64,000 bases of DNA from Occallatibacter gabretensis (lineage in GTDB: Bacteria > Acidobacteriota > Terriglobia > Terriglobales > Acidobacteriaceae). The DNA lies in NCBI RefSeq assembly GCF_001449115.1, contig NZ_LAIJ01000009.1, forward strand, positions 1,013,751 through 1,077,750. Direction: 5' to 3'. This document shows positions 47,461 to 58,266 of this stretch, piece after piece. Position numbers and translations under genes: made by a program. Under the pieces are notes generated by a model. That model was not told the origin of the DNA, did no database searches, and saw only the letters and a list, made by a program, of their open reading frames with translations. Every line of letters starts with the position of its first letter. Within the stretch, counting starts at the first letter, position 1.

Positions 47461-48168
47461 ATGAGAGAAAAAAGTGGCTTGGCAAAAGCGACAAAGTGGA
47501 TCGCCACAGTAGTTTTAGCAGGAGTGGCATGGCGTAGCGGCGGAACACAGGATGCAAAGGCGGTCTATCCGAAGATGGCTCCTGTTGAGCAATATCTGAT
47601 GGAGGACCGGAGTGCTGAGATTGCGCTGGCGAAGAGTGCCGCACCAGACGTTATCGCACGCGATGCAACGGTATTGGTGCTCGGGCACCATGGTTACGAA
47701 ACTGCCGTAGAGGGCAAGAACGGTTTCGTGTGTTTGGTAGAGCGGGGATGGACTGCGGAAAGCGGTGATCCGAACTTCTGGAATCCCAAGCTGCGCGGGC
47801 CCATTTGCTACAACGCTCCTGCAGCCCACACCTATCTCAATCGCAACCTGAAAAGAACAGACCTGGTGTTGGCTGGCAGCAACAAAGAGCAGATGTTTCA
47901 GGCAATCTACGGGGCCATTGCCAACAAAGAGCTACCGCCAGTGGAGTCAGGCAGCATGTCCTATATGCTTTCGAAGCTGAGCTACCTTGGCGATGGGAAT
48001 GGACACTGGCATCCTCACCTGATGTTCTTTTTCAACTACATCGATCCGAATGCATGGGGAGCTAATCAGAAGGGATCGCCCATCTTTGCCTTCGATGAAA
48101 AAGCAGAGCATGTGACGGTGTTTCTGGTTCCGGTGATGCAATGGTCGGATGGGACGGCGGATCACTGA
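47461..48168 (+). CDS. Hypothetical protein with N-terminal membrane anchor or signal
   Basis: 235 residues. A hydrophobic stretch (IATVVLAGVAWRSGG) is near the N-terminus. A stretch GHHGYETAVEGKNGFVCLVE and HWHPHLMFFFNY suggest a domain seen in environmental bacteria, but I cannot name it. GAGGAAG lies upstream. It ends near a strong terminator. Confidence 0.65.
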   Translation: MREKSGLAKATKWIATVVLAGVAWRSGGTQDAKAVYPKMAPVEQYLMEDRSAEIALAKSAAPDVIARDATVLVLGHHGYETAVEGKNGFVCLVERGWTAESGDPNFWNPKLRGPICYNAPAAHTYLNRNLKRTDLVLAGSNKEQMFQAIYGAIANKELPPVESGSMSYMLSKLSYLGDGNGHWHPHLMFFFNYIDPNAWGANQKGSPIFAFDEKAEHVTVFLVPVMQWSDGTADH

Positions 48169-48193
48169 GGCGCAAGCGCCGTTCGCAAAGCAG

Positions 48194-48233
48194 AAACCCC
48201 GCGTCGATAACTTCGGCGCGGGGTTTGTTTTTT
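48194..48233. terminator. Bidirectional terminator
   Basis: AAACCCCGCG at 48194-48203 pairs perfectly with CGCGGGGTTT at 48217-48226, then TTTGTTTTTTG. It lies between two convergent genes. Confidence 0.85.
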
Positions 48234-48250
48234 GTGACCTTCGCGGGAAT

Positions 48251-49957
48251 TTACTCGTGCTTGCAGCCCTTCGATACGCCCGTCAGCGCCTTGTTGGTTG
48301 CGGTGAGCGTCTCGCTGTAGCAGCCGCCACGCGAGTCTTCATACTGATAGGTCTGCGAGGTGGCATTGTTTGATGTCGCGCCGGTTGAGAAGTTGACATC
48401 GTCCTGCGCCTTGGTCTCTTCCAGTGTGCTGCTTGCAAAGTCAGGGATGCCGAAGAAACGGTCTACCTTGGTCAACGTAAACTTCTGGTCCACGCTCGTG
48501 TTCTGGAGTTCATTGCCGCTCGCATCGATCCAGAAGTGATAGTTGAGGTTGAGCGGATAAGCAAAGTGCTCTTCACTGGTTCTTGTAAACAGCCCGATCC
48601 GCGTCGTTACATAAGAGTCCACCGTGGTGTTCTGCTGCACGTTCTGCAGATCCTGCGCTTCAGTGACCGGGTTCACGTCGAATTCCTGCGTGTTGATGAA
48701 ATTGACATTCTGCTGAACGGTGGTTTCCACGCGCCCATGCGAGGTATTCACATAGCCCTTGATGGCAAAGGAGCGCTTTGAGCCCACGCTGATTGTGCCG
48801 GTGTACTCGCCGGTCTTCGAGTTGAACGCGATGTTTTCGTCCACTGTGGGATCCGGCGCGGCGGAGAGCGTATTCTCCATTACGCCGCCCGTCACCTTGC
48901 GGCCGTTGTGATCCTCATAAACCAGCAGGTTGGCCGTAGCCAGAAAATAGCTGTTGGCGTTGAAGACGCTGATTGCCACGGTGTGCGCATTGCCATCTGA
49001 GAGCAGCCCGGCGAAAGGTGTCAGGTTTACGCGATATGGCTTGAAGTCCAGGGTCTGATTGCCGGGGATTGGCTCCCAGAGAGCCGTATCGATGCCGCCG
49101 GTAAAGATCCATGGATACACCGGCGCCACTCCGGCAGGCTTGCCATCAATCGCAATCTCCGTTTCGCGGAAGGGGGTATTGCCGCAGCTTAGCAGGTTGT
49201 TTGCCTGATCGTTGGGAACACAAAAGTAGAAGAACTCGTCGCCGCTCTGGTTCTGCGCAATCACGTCCAGATAGACGCTCTCCACATTTTCAGGCAGGTT
49301 GAGGGTTTGCGAAATCGTATCGGTGGTCGTATTCAGCGTGCCGGCGTCACCGCCTGATCCATTCACAGGCACCACGACGTCAGGCACAGCAGGCGCGGGA
49401 TCACGCCATGAGGCGGGATAGAACTCCAGCGCTGCGTTGGCGTAGATAATGCCGTTGTACGTCACGCCATCAGAAACGCCAACAAAATTGCCGATGTTCG
49501 CTTCGCCTGTCTGGTCGGACTTGAAGATCGCCGAGAGGTCAGTCACGTCACGCTCCACATGCCAGGAGGGGCTAAGCGCGGCGCGCGGCTCAGCTGTAGT
49601 GCCGTAGTAGATGCTGGCATGGCCCAGGTAGAAGGAAGCCGTGCGGTCAAACTGGCGGCCTTCAGAGACGGTGAAGTCTGCCGTGAAAACCACCTTGGCC
49701 CACGGGCCGCGGCAGTCGGATGGTGGTGCATAGTTGAAGGTTGCCGGAGTGAAGTTATCAAAAGCGAGATCCGTGAAGAGCGGCACGATGCAAGGTTTCG
49801 TGGAAGGGCGTGATACAAGCGGCGCCGCCGTGACCGGATTCGACGAGCCGATTTGGGGCGTGCTGGGAGCAATAACAACCTGCGCGCGCGCGAAGCTGGC
49901 GGGAAGGGCGGTCAGCACGACCGCGGAAGCGAGGAAAAGAGATGCGTTCTTAAGCAT
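48251..49957 (-). CDS. Secreted PNGase A/H+-like N-glycan amidase
   Basis: 568 residues with a signal peptide (ASLFLASAVVLTALPASFA). The N-terminal half resembles plant-type peptide-N4-(N-acetylglucosaminyl)asparagine amidase A: SEGRQFDRTASFYLGHASIY followed by TTAEP and HVERDVTDLSAIFK near 120-145, a region I recognise in that family. The acidophilic Terriglobus PNGase H+ is a known bacterial member. It would release whole N-glycans from glycoproteins, core-fucose forms included. ATG 49957 has GAGG 11 nt upstream. Divergent from a GH1 beta-glucosidase, so the pair probably serves glycan use. Confidence 0.8.
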   Translation of the reverse strand: MLKNASLFLASAVVLTALPASFARAQVVIAPSTPQIGSSNPVTAAPLVSRPSTKPCIVPLFTDLAFDNFTPATFNYAPPSDCRGPWAKVVFTADFTVSEGRQFDRTASFYLGHASIYYGTTAEPRAALSPSWHVERDVTDLSAIFKSDQTGEANIGNFVGVSDGVTYNGIIYANAALEFYPASWRDPAPAVPDVVVPVNGSGGDAGTLNTTTDTISQTLNLPENVESVYLDVIAQNQSGDEFFYFCVPNDQANNLLSCGNTPFRETEIAIDGKPAGVAPVYPWIFTGGIDTALWEPIPGNQTLDFKPYRVNLTPFAGLLSDGNAHTVAISVFNANSYFLATANLLVYEDHNGRKVTGGVMENTLSAAPDPTVDENIAFNSKTGEYTGTISVGSKRSFAIKGYVNTSHGRVETTVQQNVNFINTQEFDVNPVTEAQDLQNVQQNTTVDSYVTTRIGLFTRTSEEHFAYPLNLNYHFWIDASGNELQNTSVDQKFTLTKVDRFFGIPDFASSTLEETKAQDDVNFSTGATSNNATSQTYQYEDSRGGCYSETLTATNKALTGVSKGCKHE

Positions 49958-50042
49958 ATTTTGGGGTTTCCTCAAGAAGGGTTTTATGCTGCGCGAACAA
50001 AACTAACACGCTGAAAGTGATCTAATCGAGCAAAAAATTGAT

Positions 50043-50056
50043 TACTTTGCAAAGTA
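50043..50056. promoter_or_regulatory. 14-bp palindrome between the PNGase and GH1 genes
   Basis: TACTTTGCAAAGTA is perfectly symmetric. It lies 86-99 bp upstream of the PNGase start, inside the shared 290-bp region. A second, shorter dyad AAACGTTT of LacI type is at 50202-50209, 38 bp before the GH1 start. Regulator unknown. Confidence 0.45.
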
Positions 50057-50247
50057 TTTATGACATTTCTGCTTGATCTATTCAGATCCCTAAGCACGCC
50101 ATTGTCCATCGGTCGGGATTTGAAGATAAGAATTCTTTACAATTGGCTCTCTCGATCGCCTGCTAGAATTCGTCCTTGGCTGCGGTGCATCTGCTCTGCT
50201 AAAACGTTTCCGCAGCCTCTATTCGCACATTTCAGGAGCCCTCTCAA

Positions 50248-51717
50248 ATGAAAGCCATCTCTCGCCGCCTGTTTGGCAAAACCGCAGCTGCCACCGCTGC
50301 AGCCGCCGCAACCGGCGTTACCCTGCCCGGCCTTGCAGCGTCTGGACTTGCCTTTGGCCAGTCGTACGAGCGCAAGCCCGTCAGCCTCAAATTTCCGGAG
50401 GGCTTTAAATGGGGCTGCTCCACGGCCAGCTATCAGATTGAAGGCGCGGTGAAGGAAGACGGCCGCGGCGAGACGAACTGGGACATCTTTGCGCACACGC
50501 CGGGCAAGACGCATAACGGAGACACGGGTGACGTGGCGGATGACTCCTACCATCGCTACAAGGAAGACGCGCTGCTGCTGAAAAATCTGGGCGTGCAGAC
50601 TTACCGCATGTCGATTGCCTGGTCGCGCATCTTTCCTGAAGGCAAAGGCACGCCGAATCCCAAGGGCCTGGACTACTACCATCGCGTGGTGGACGATCTG
50701 CTGGCCAAGGGCATTACGCCGTATGTGACGCTCTTCCATTGGGATCTGCCGGCGGCGCTGCCGGGTGGATGGCAGAACCGCGACACGTCAAAGGCCTTTG
50801 GAGACTATGCGGGGTATATGGCGAAGCACCTTGGCGACAAGGTGAAGAATTGGATGACGACGAATGAGCTGACATGTTTTACGGATCTTGGCTATCGCAT
50901 AGGACAGTTTGCGCCGGGGTTGAAGCTGCCGAATGGCGAGGCAAACCAGGTGTGTCATCACGGCATTCTGGCGCATGGGTTGGGCGTGCAGGCAATCCGC
51001 GCAAATGCGCCGTCAGGAACGCTGGTGGGCCTGGCAGAAAACGCCACGGTATGTGTGCCGGTGATTGAGACCGAAGAGCACATCAAGGCCGCGCAGAAGG
51101 CGACTCGCCTTCTGAACGCGCAGTTCCTTACCGCCATTATGGAAGGCAAGTACATTGAGGAGTATCTGAAGTACCACGGTGCAGACGCGCCGAAGTGGGA
51201 GCCGGATGACTTCAAGGCGATTGGATCAAAGCTCGACTTCGTAGGCCACAACGTGTACACGCCGACGTATGTGCGCGCAGCAGATGGGCCGCTGGGCTTT
51301 GCGGTTGTACAGAACCCAAGCTCGTATCCGCATATGGCTTCGCCCTGGCTCAACATTGGTCCGGAGAGTATTTACTGGGCGGTACGCAACGTGTGCGAGC
51401 TGTGGCATCCGCCGGCGATGTACATTACCGAGAATGGCTGCTCAAGCGACGATGTGCTGACGCCGGAGGGCCAAGTCGGGGATGTTGACCGTGTGATGTA
51501 CCTGCGCAATTACGTTACGCAACTGCACCGCGCGGCGGCTGAGGGCTATCCGATCAAGGGCTACTTCTTGTGGAGTTTGCTCGATAACTTTGAGTGGGCC
51601 GATGGATACTCAAAGCGCTTCGGCATTCACTACGTGGACTACAAGACGCTGAAGCGGTATCCGAAGCTGAGCGCGGAGTGGTACAAGACGGTGATTGCTC
51701 GCAATGCAGTTGTGTAA
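50248..51717 (+). CDS. Tat-exported GH1 beta-glucosidase
   Basis: 489 residues. Twin-arginine signal ISRRLFGKTAAATAA with a long hydrophobic tail. GH1 features: FKWGCSTASYQIEGAVKEDG at the N-terminus, the acid/base in MTTNELTCFTDLG, and the nucleophile in MYITENGCSSDD. It hydrolyses beta-glucosides (or galactosides/fucosides) in the periplasm. Divergent from the PNGase-like gene. The family TFNEP is TTNEL here, a modest change at a site that usually has P. Confidence 0.92.
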   Translation: MKAISRRLFGKTAAATAAAAATGVTLPGLAASGLAFGQSYERKPVSLKFPEGFKWGCSTASYQIEGAVKEDGRGETNWDIFAHTPGKTHNGDTGDVADDSYHRYKEDALLLKNLGVQTYRMSIAWSRIFPEGKGTPNPKGLDYYHRVVDDLLAKGITPYVTLFHWDLPAALPGGWQNRDTSKAFGDYAGYMAKHLGDKVKNWMTTNELTCFTDLGYRIGQFAPGLKLPNGEANQVCHHGILAHGLGVQAIRANAPSGTLVGLAENATVCVPVIETEEHIKAAQKATRLLNAQFLTAIMEGKYIEEYLKYHGADAPKWEPDDFKAIGSKLDFVGHNVYTPTYVRAADGPLGFAVVQNPSSYPHMASPWLNIGPESIYWAVRNVCELWHPPAMYITENGCSSDDVLTPEGQVGDVDRVMYLRNYVTQLHRAAAEGYPIKGYFLWSLLDNFEWADGYSKRFGIHYVDYKTLKRYPKLSAEWYKTVIARNAVV

Positions 51718-51742
51718 CTGCATTGCAGTGGTTCGTGAATAG

Positions 51743-51778
51743 AAACGGCGCAGGCATCTTGAGATGTCTGCGCCGTTT
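51743..51778. terminator. Bidirectional terminator between GH1 and argG
   Basis: AAACGGCGCAGGCATC and GATGTCTGCGCCGTTT pair with one G-T around TTGA; T- and A-runs are on both ends. Confidence 0.85.
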
Positions 51779-51792
51779 GATTTGGTGCTGGA

Positions 51793-53754
<1,962 letters not shown>

Positions 53755-54531
53755 ATGAACATTGCAACCATCGTTGGAGGCTTTCTTGCAGCGGTTTTGC
53801 TTGTCTCCCAAGCTGGGCTTGCCGAGTCCTTCGATAAGCCGCTTCACAAGACAGTGCTAGACCTAGGACGCTCAACGTACCTGATGAGCAACGACAACAG
53901 GCATGTGACCGTGACCTGCTGGTACTACAACCATTTTATGGTTAAGGAGCAAAACGATCCCGGCGTAAAAGGCGCAGAATCGATCGCGCTCGGATCAGTG
54001 CAGCCCGGGCACCTTCCCAAATGCTTGCAGGCCCTACAGCCTGGTGAAAAGGAGTTCACCGTGTGGAGCGAAGAGGGCAAGAAATTTGTGCCGTGGAATG
54101 GATATTTTGGGGGAGTGAAGCACGATCTGATTTTCCTCGAAGGGCCTGATGGGGATGGGAATAGCGGTATTCCATTCGCCGCATTTGAGGCCGATGCGAA
54201 AACGAAGTACTTCGAGGAGTCTGTCGCGCTCGAAGCTCGTGGAGAGAGGGATTTTAACTTCCTCCCTACGTCCGCCAATCAGATCGTCCTTCGCTACCTT
54301 AGAGTGGCGAGTGCTGGATGTTCCATCCCAAAATTTGGCGAGAGTTGCTGGAGCAAGCTGCAGCAACAAACGGGTCTGGCTCACTCACCAGTGCCAAAAT
54401 GTACCGATTACGAGGGTAAACAAGCCGGAGTTGCTGCCTCCGTAATTGCCTATCCGGTCGAGGCCACACTGTACCCTAAGCCTTCCATCCGTCCACTCGG
54501 CGGACCGATCAGATGCTATCCCCAACAGTGA
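53755..54531 (+). CDS. Secreted protein of unknown function
   Basis: 258 residues. Signal peptide MNIATIVGGFLAAVLLVSQA. It has several Cys (HLPKCLQAL, AGCSIPKF, ESCWSK, VPKCTDY) and no recognised domain. The start ATG 53755 is preferred to an upstream TTG-like start (53725). No close partner. Confidence 0.6.
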   Translation: MNIATIVGGFLAAVLLVSQAGLAESFDKPLHKTVLDLGRSTYLMSNDNRHVTVTCWYYNHFMVKEQNDPGVKGAESIALGSVQPGHLPKCLQALQPGEKEFTVWSEEGKKFVPWNGYFGGVKHDLIFLEGPDGDGNSGIPFAAFEADAKTKYFEESVALEARGERDFNFLPTSANQIVLRYLRVASAGCSIPKFGESCWSKLQQQTGLAHSPVPKCTDYEGKQAGVAASVIAYPVEATLYPKPSIRPLGGPIRCYPQQ

Positions 54532-54559
54532 CCTCATCTTTGGGCAGATCAGTCCTGAA

Positions 54560-55562
54560 AAACGCCGTTATGTTTAGAAATGGGTGCTGCTTGGACCCGG
54601 TTCGCCCAAGATGACAAGCAGAGTGGTGGGTTGGCGGGAGTGGTATCCCATCCATGCGCGAAAAACTGCGCATGGATGGGGCACCCTGTGTGGTGGCGGA
54701 ATTGCTTTGCTGAGGATATTTCCGGGCCTAAAGGCCAGATTTTTGAGCCGGCTTATTATGGGGCCTGAAGGCCCCGACTCCCTCCGAAAAAGCAAAGCAG
54801 GTCCTTCGACTCACCACCCCCGAGCTGAAGAAAACGTTTGGGGCCCCTTTCGCTCAGGATGACACGCCGCGTGGGAGAGATCAGAGAAAAGGCAACCGCA
54901 GATCCCTCACTTCGCCTGAAGAAAACGGCTCCGTTCGGGATGACATGCTTTGTGGGGGAGTGGCGAGTTGGTCTGTCGGTTAGTTAGCTAAAAGACAAAG
55001 CAGGTCCTTCCCTTTCCACCCCAGCAAGCAAAGATCGCTTGCTGGGGACTCCGGCCCTCCGCCTGAAAAGCGGCTACGTCAGGATGACGGATTTTTGTCG
55101 GAGAACTAACGAAAGATAAAAGCAGATCCTTCGGCTCACTACCCCCCAAACTCTGCCCCAAAGAGCAAAAGTCGCTCTTTGGGGACCCCTGAAGAAAACG
55201 TTTGGGGGCCCGTTCGCTCGGGATGACACACGGGGTGGGAGAGATCAGAGAAAAAGCAACCACAGATCCCTCACTTCGCCTGAAGAAAACGGCTCCGTTC
55301 GGGATGACATGCTTTTGTGGGGGAGTTGGCCTGCCGGTTAGTTAGCTAAAAGCAGGTCCTTCGACTCACCACCCCCGAGCTGAAAAACGCTCGGGGCCCC
55401 ATTCCCACCCCACGGGCGAAGACCTGTCCGTGGGGACCCCGGTTCGCTCAGGATGACACGGTAGTGAGAGAGTGGGTCGCGTTCGGGATGACATGCTTTT
55501 GTGGGGAGGGCGAGTGCTATCCCACCCATGCGCGAAAAGCTGCGCATGGATGGGGCAGCCTG
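54560..55562. repeat. Cluster of GGATGACA-ended hairpin repeats
   Basis: About 1 kb without a gene. At least seven repeat units begin CAGGTCCTTCGACTCA or CAGATCCCTCACTTCG and end in CAGGATGACA or CGGGATGACA: near 54799, 54897, 55001, 55121, 55258, 55353 and 55478; a variant is near 54593. Inside are stem-loops whose sequence differs between units but stays complementary. The cluster is bordered by a 53-bp direct repeat (54640-54694 and 55509-55562), each a CCATCCATGCGC-type hairpin. A further unit is at about 60067-60127. Confidence 0.75.
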
Positions 55563-55641
55563 TGGGTCGCGTCCGCCATCTACTCAACATTCATCTATGC
55601 TTAGTGCCATATAGAGAGGCGCTGAAGAGGTATTTCTACAT

Positions 55642-56610
55642 ATGAAGAAGATTGGTTTTGTTCTGTTGGCAGTTGTGATGTGCTGGAGCGGCTCGCTTGC
55701 GTGGGGCTTTGAACAGTCGGCTCCCGTTGTGCAGCTTGTGCCAGTTGATAAGGACGTGAAGCTGGAGGTTATTGATTGGGGCGGCACGGGGCGTGCTCTG
55801 ATTCTTTTGCAGGGACTGGGTGGTGTGGCCCACGATTACGATTCTTTCGCGCAGAAGTTTACGGCGCGGTATCACGTATATGGGATTACGCGTCGGGGCT
55901 TTGGTAATTCGAGCAAGCCTGCTCCATCGCCTGACCACTACTCGGCCGAACGGCTGGGACAGGATGTTCTGAATGTCATTGCGGCGTTGAAACTGGATCG
56001 CCCTGTGTTGGCCGGACAGTCCATTGCGGGAGAAGAGCTCAGTTGGATCGGTACATACCATCCGGACAAGGTGGCGGGGCTGGTCTACCTGGAAGCGGTG
56101 GATGCTTACTCGTTCTATGATCCGCAGGAAACTGACATGGTGATGGATATGGTTGAGGTCCGGCGTGAGATTGATGCATTTCAGGCAAGTGAGCCGCTGT
56201 CACCGGCCGTGCTCGAAAAAATCCGCGACAGCGCCGCCGCGCTTTCCAAGAGTGCCGGGAGGATGGCTTACAACGTCTCCGCGTCAGGTGGGCAGGGTGA
56301 TGGCGCTCTTCCAGTGATTGGGCTTGCGATCAAGTTTGGTGAGCAGAAATTTACAACCATCCATGCGCCATTTCTGGCAGTTATGGCTTGTCCGCATGAT
56401 TACAGCGACCTGGCGCGTCGAGATGCCAAGGCTGCTGCCGATCTGAAGACGAGAGACCATGCAAGATGTATGGAACAGATAAGCTTTCTCAAAGCGCACA
56501 ATCCGTCGGGGCAGGTTGTGGTGATTCCGAATGCCGATCATCAGATTGTCCGCACGAATGAAGCTGACGTTGTTCGCGCGACGCAGGCTTTTCTATCGAC
56601 GCTTAAATAG
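55642..56610 (+). CDS. Exported alpha/beta hydrolase
   Basis: 322 residues. Signal peptide (VLLAVVMCWSGSLAWG). Hydrolase features: LILLQGLGGVAHDYDSFA (oxyanion turn), the nucleophile in AGQSIAGEE, and PNADHQIVRTNE near the C-terminus for the catalytic His. The substrate is unknown. The nucleophile elbow reads GQSIAG, which is close to esterases and haloalkane dehalogenase relatives. Confidence 0.85.
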   Translation: MKKIGFVLLAVVMCWSGSLAWGFEQSAPVVQLVPVDKDVKLEVIDWGGTGRALILLQGLGGVAHDYDSFAQKFTARYHVYGITRRGFGNSSKPAPSPDHYSAERLGQDVLNVIAALKLDRPVLAGQSIAGEELSWIGTYHPDKVAGLVYLEAVDAYSFYDPQETDMVMDMVEVRREIDAFQASEPLSPAVLEKIRDSAAALSKSAGRMAYNVSASGGQGDGALPVIGLAIKFGEQKFTTIHAPFLAVMACPHDYSDLARRDAKAAADLKTRDHARCMEQISFLKAHNPSGQVVVIPNADHQIVRTNEADVVRATQAFLSTLK

Positions 56611-56691
56611 TCGGACTTTCTCACCCGGCAATGGCGGCTGGGCGCGAATCCAACGGCATTCTTTCCGGCTGTTTTATTTTCGAGACGGGTG

Positions 56692-56719
56692 TTTACCGGG
56701 ACTGATCTCAAGATAGAAT
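56692..56719 (+). promoter_or_regulatory. Promoter of a probable leaderless NTF2-like gene
   Basis: -35 TTTACC at 56692-56697, 16-bp spacer, -10 TAGAAT at 56714-56719; the ATG is 7 nt after it. Transcription should start at or next to the A of ATG. Confidence 0.5.
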
Positions 56720-56726
56720 TGCGGGC

Positions 56727-57191
56727 ATGAATAAGCACGCAAAGCAGTTGGTTTTCTTTTTAGGCACCCTTCTGGCAACGAGCTCTACAACCTGCGCCTT
56801 TGCGCAGTCGGCGGAGGAGCAAGCGGTGCTGGCGCCGATCCACGCCATGTTTGATGGCATGTCAAAACGAGATGCCGCGGCGATTAAGGCTCCGACTTTG
56901 CCTGGCGGCACGATGGTGCTGATGCGCGACGGCAAGCCCACGCAGATGACCTTTGAAGCCTTTGCGGAGCGCGTGGGCAAACCTGGCAAGACACAGATTG
57001 AGGAACGCATTCACGATCCACTGATCCGGATCGATAACGATCTCGCCGTGGTGTGGGCGCCATTCGACTTTCTGGCGGATGGGAAGGTGGATCACTGCGG
57101 AACGGACCTATTCAATATGGTCCGTGTAGACGGAAAGTGGATGATTGCGAGCGTTGCCGATACCGGTACGAAGACCTGCTCCGCGAAATGA
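56727..57191 (+). CDS. Secreted NTF2-like (SnoaL/DUF4440-type) protein
   Basis: 154 residues. Signal peptide (LVFFLGTLLATSSTTCAFA). The core EEQAVLAPIHAMFDGMSKRD and DNDLAVVWAPFDFLADGK is the SnoaL/NTF2 cone fold. Ligand or reaction unknown. The promoter suggests a leaderless mRNA. Confidence 0.8.
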   Translation: MNKHAKQLVFFLGTLLATSSTTCAFAQSAEEQAVLAPIHAMFDGMSKRDAAAIKAPTLPGGTMVLMRDGKPTQMTFEAFAERVGKPGKTQIEERIHDPLIRIDNDLAVVWAPFDFLADGKVDHCGTDLFNMVRVDGKWMIASVADTGTKTCSAK

Positions 57192-57234
57192 AGGTTTTGC
57201 GCTGCCGGTAGGGCGGCATACATCGGTTCGCTAC

Positions 57235-58212
57235 TTAGGCTTCCGTCGGCTTGCTGGGCGCGGCCATCATCATGACTTTGCGAACGCAGTTTCGGCCTTC
57301 AGACTTGGCCATGTAGAGGGCCTTGTCAGCGGAGAGGACGAGCGACTCAGGCATTCGGATGGCTCCTCCCGCGCGTGCCAGAGCGGTGGCGACGCCGAGG
57401 CTTATGGTGACCTTGCTGCCTCCTTCGGGATTGCCGGCGTGTGGGATGTTCAGGCTCTCGACGGCTTTTCGCACGGCCTCAGCGACGATGATGGCCTGGG
57501 AGGGATCGGTAGAGGACAGGATGATGGCAATCTCTTCGCCGCCATAGCGCGCGACGACATCGGCGGCTCGAACGGCGGACTTGACGGCAGCGCCGACCAC
57601 GCGCAAACAGTCGTCACCGGCGAGGTGGCCGTACTCGTCGTTGAATTTTTTAAAGTGGTCGATGTCGAGTAGCACGAGCGAGACCTGAGAGCACTCACTC
57701 GCAACCTGGGTCCACTGGCGTTCGAGTTCCGCATCGAAGGCGCGGCGATTTGCGAGGCCGGTGAGACCGTCGGTCATAGCCATGGCGAGAAGCTGGTCCT
57801 CGAGCTTCTTGCGCTCGGTGAGGTCGCGTGCGACGAGGATCATTTCTTTCGGCTGGCCTGTTTCGGGATCTTCGATCGTGCGCGCGCTGACTTCCATCCA
57901 TACCAGCGAGCCGTTTTTGTGAAAGAAGCGCACGGCCACGTTGGAGGGCTCGGCGCCGGGCTTGCTGAGCGCTTCAATGTGCTTGCGGACAATGACGATA
58001 TCTTCGGCGAAGACCGCGGACGAGGGGTGCAGGCCAACGAACTCTTCCGGTGCTTTGCCGAGCAAACGAAGGGAAGACGGCGAGACATAGGTGAATTTGG
58101 GTGTGAAGTCACAGCGGAAGATCATGTCCGCGCTGTTCTCGGTGAGGAACTTGAAGGATTGCTCGTCGTAGTCTGTCATCGGGTCTTTCGGATGCGAGGC
58201 ACCTGGCACCAT
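57235..58212 (-). CDS. PAS-GGDEF diguanylate cyclase
   Basis: 325 residues, soluble. PAS (residues ~20-140, with NSADMIFRCDFTPKFTYVSP) and PAC (RFFHKNGSLVWMEVSARTIE) precede GGDEF (160-325) with DHFKKFNDEYGHLAGDDCL, active site ARYGGEEIAI and an I-site RAAD. It should make c-di-GMP in response to a PAS signal. Two starts are possible (58212 and 58179); neither has a strong ribosome site. Confidence 0.93.
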   Translation of the reverse strand: MVPGASHPKDPMTDYDEQSFKFLTENSADMIFRCDFTPKFTYVSPSSLRLLGKAPEEFVGLHPSSAVFAEDIVIVRKHIEALSKPGAEPSNVAVRFFHKNGSLVWMEVSARTIEDPETGQPKEMILVARDLTERKKLEDQLLAMAMTDGLTGLANRRAFDAELERQWTQVASECSQVSLVLLDIDHFKKFNDEYGHLAGDDCLRVVGAAVKSAVRAADVVARYGGEEIAIILSSTDPSQAIIVAEAVRKAVESLNIPHAGNPEGGSKVTISLGVATALARAGGAIRMPESLVLSADKALYMAKSEGRNCVRKVMMMAAPSKPTEA

Positions 58213-58252
58213 AGTACAAAGAAATTTGGGGATACATCTTCCTGGATCGTTC

Positions 58253-58258
58253 TATAAT
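58253..58258 (+). promoter_or_regulatory. -10 box of a probable leaderless thuA promoter
   Basis: A perfect TATAAT is 8 nt before the thuA ATG at 58267. A possible -35 (GATACA) is 16 bp upstream. Leaderless start is likely. Confidence 0.55.
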
Positions 58259-58266
58259 CGCGCTCG

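Noticed and set aside
54560..55562. CRISPR array
   Set aside because: Units are uneven in length, carry hairpins themselves, have no regular spacers, and no cas genes are present.
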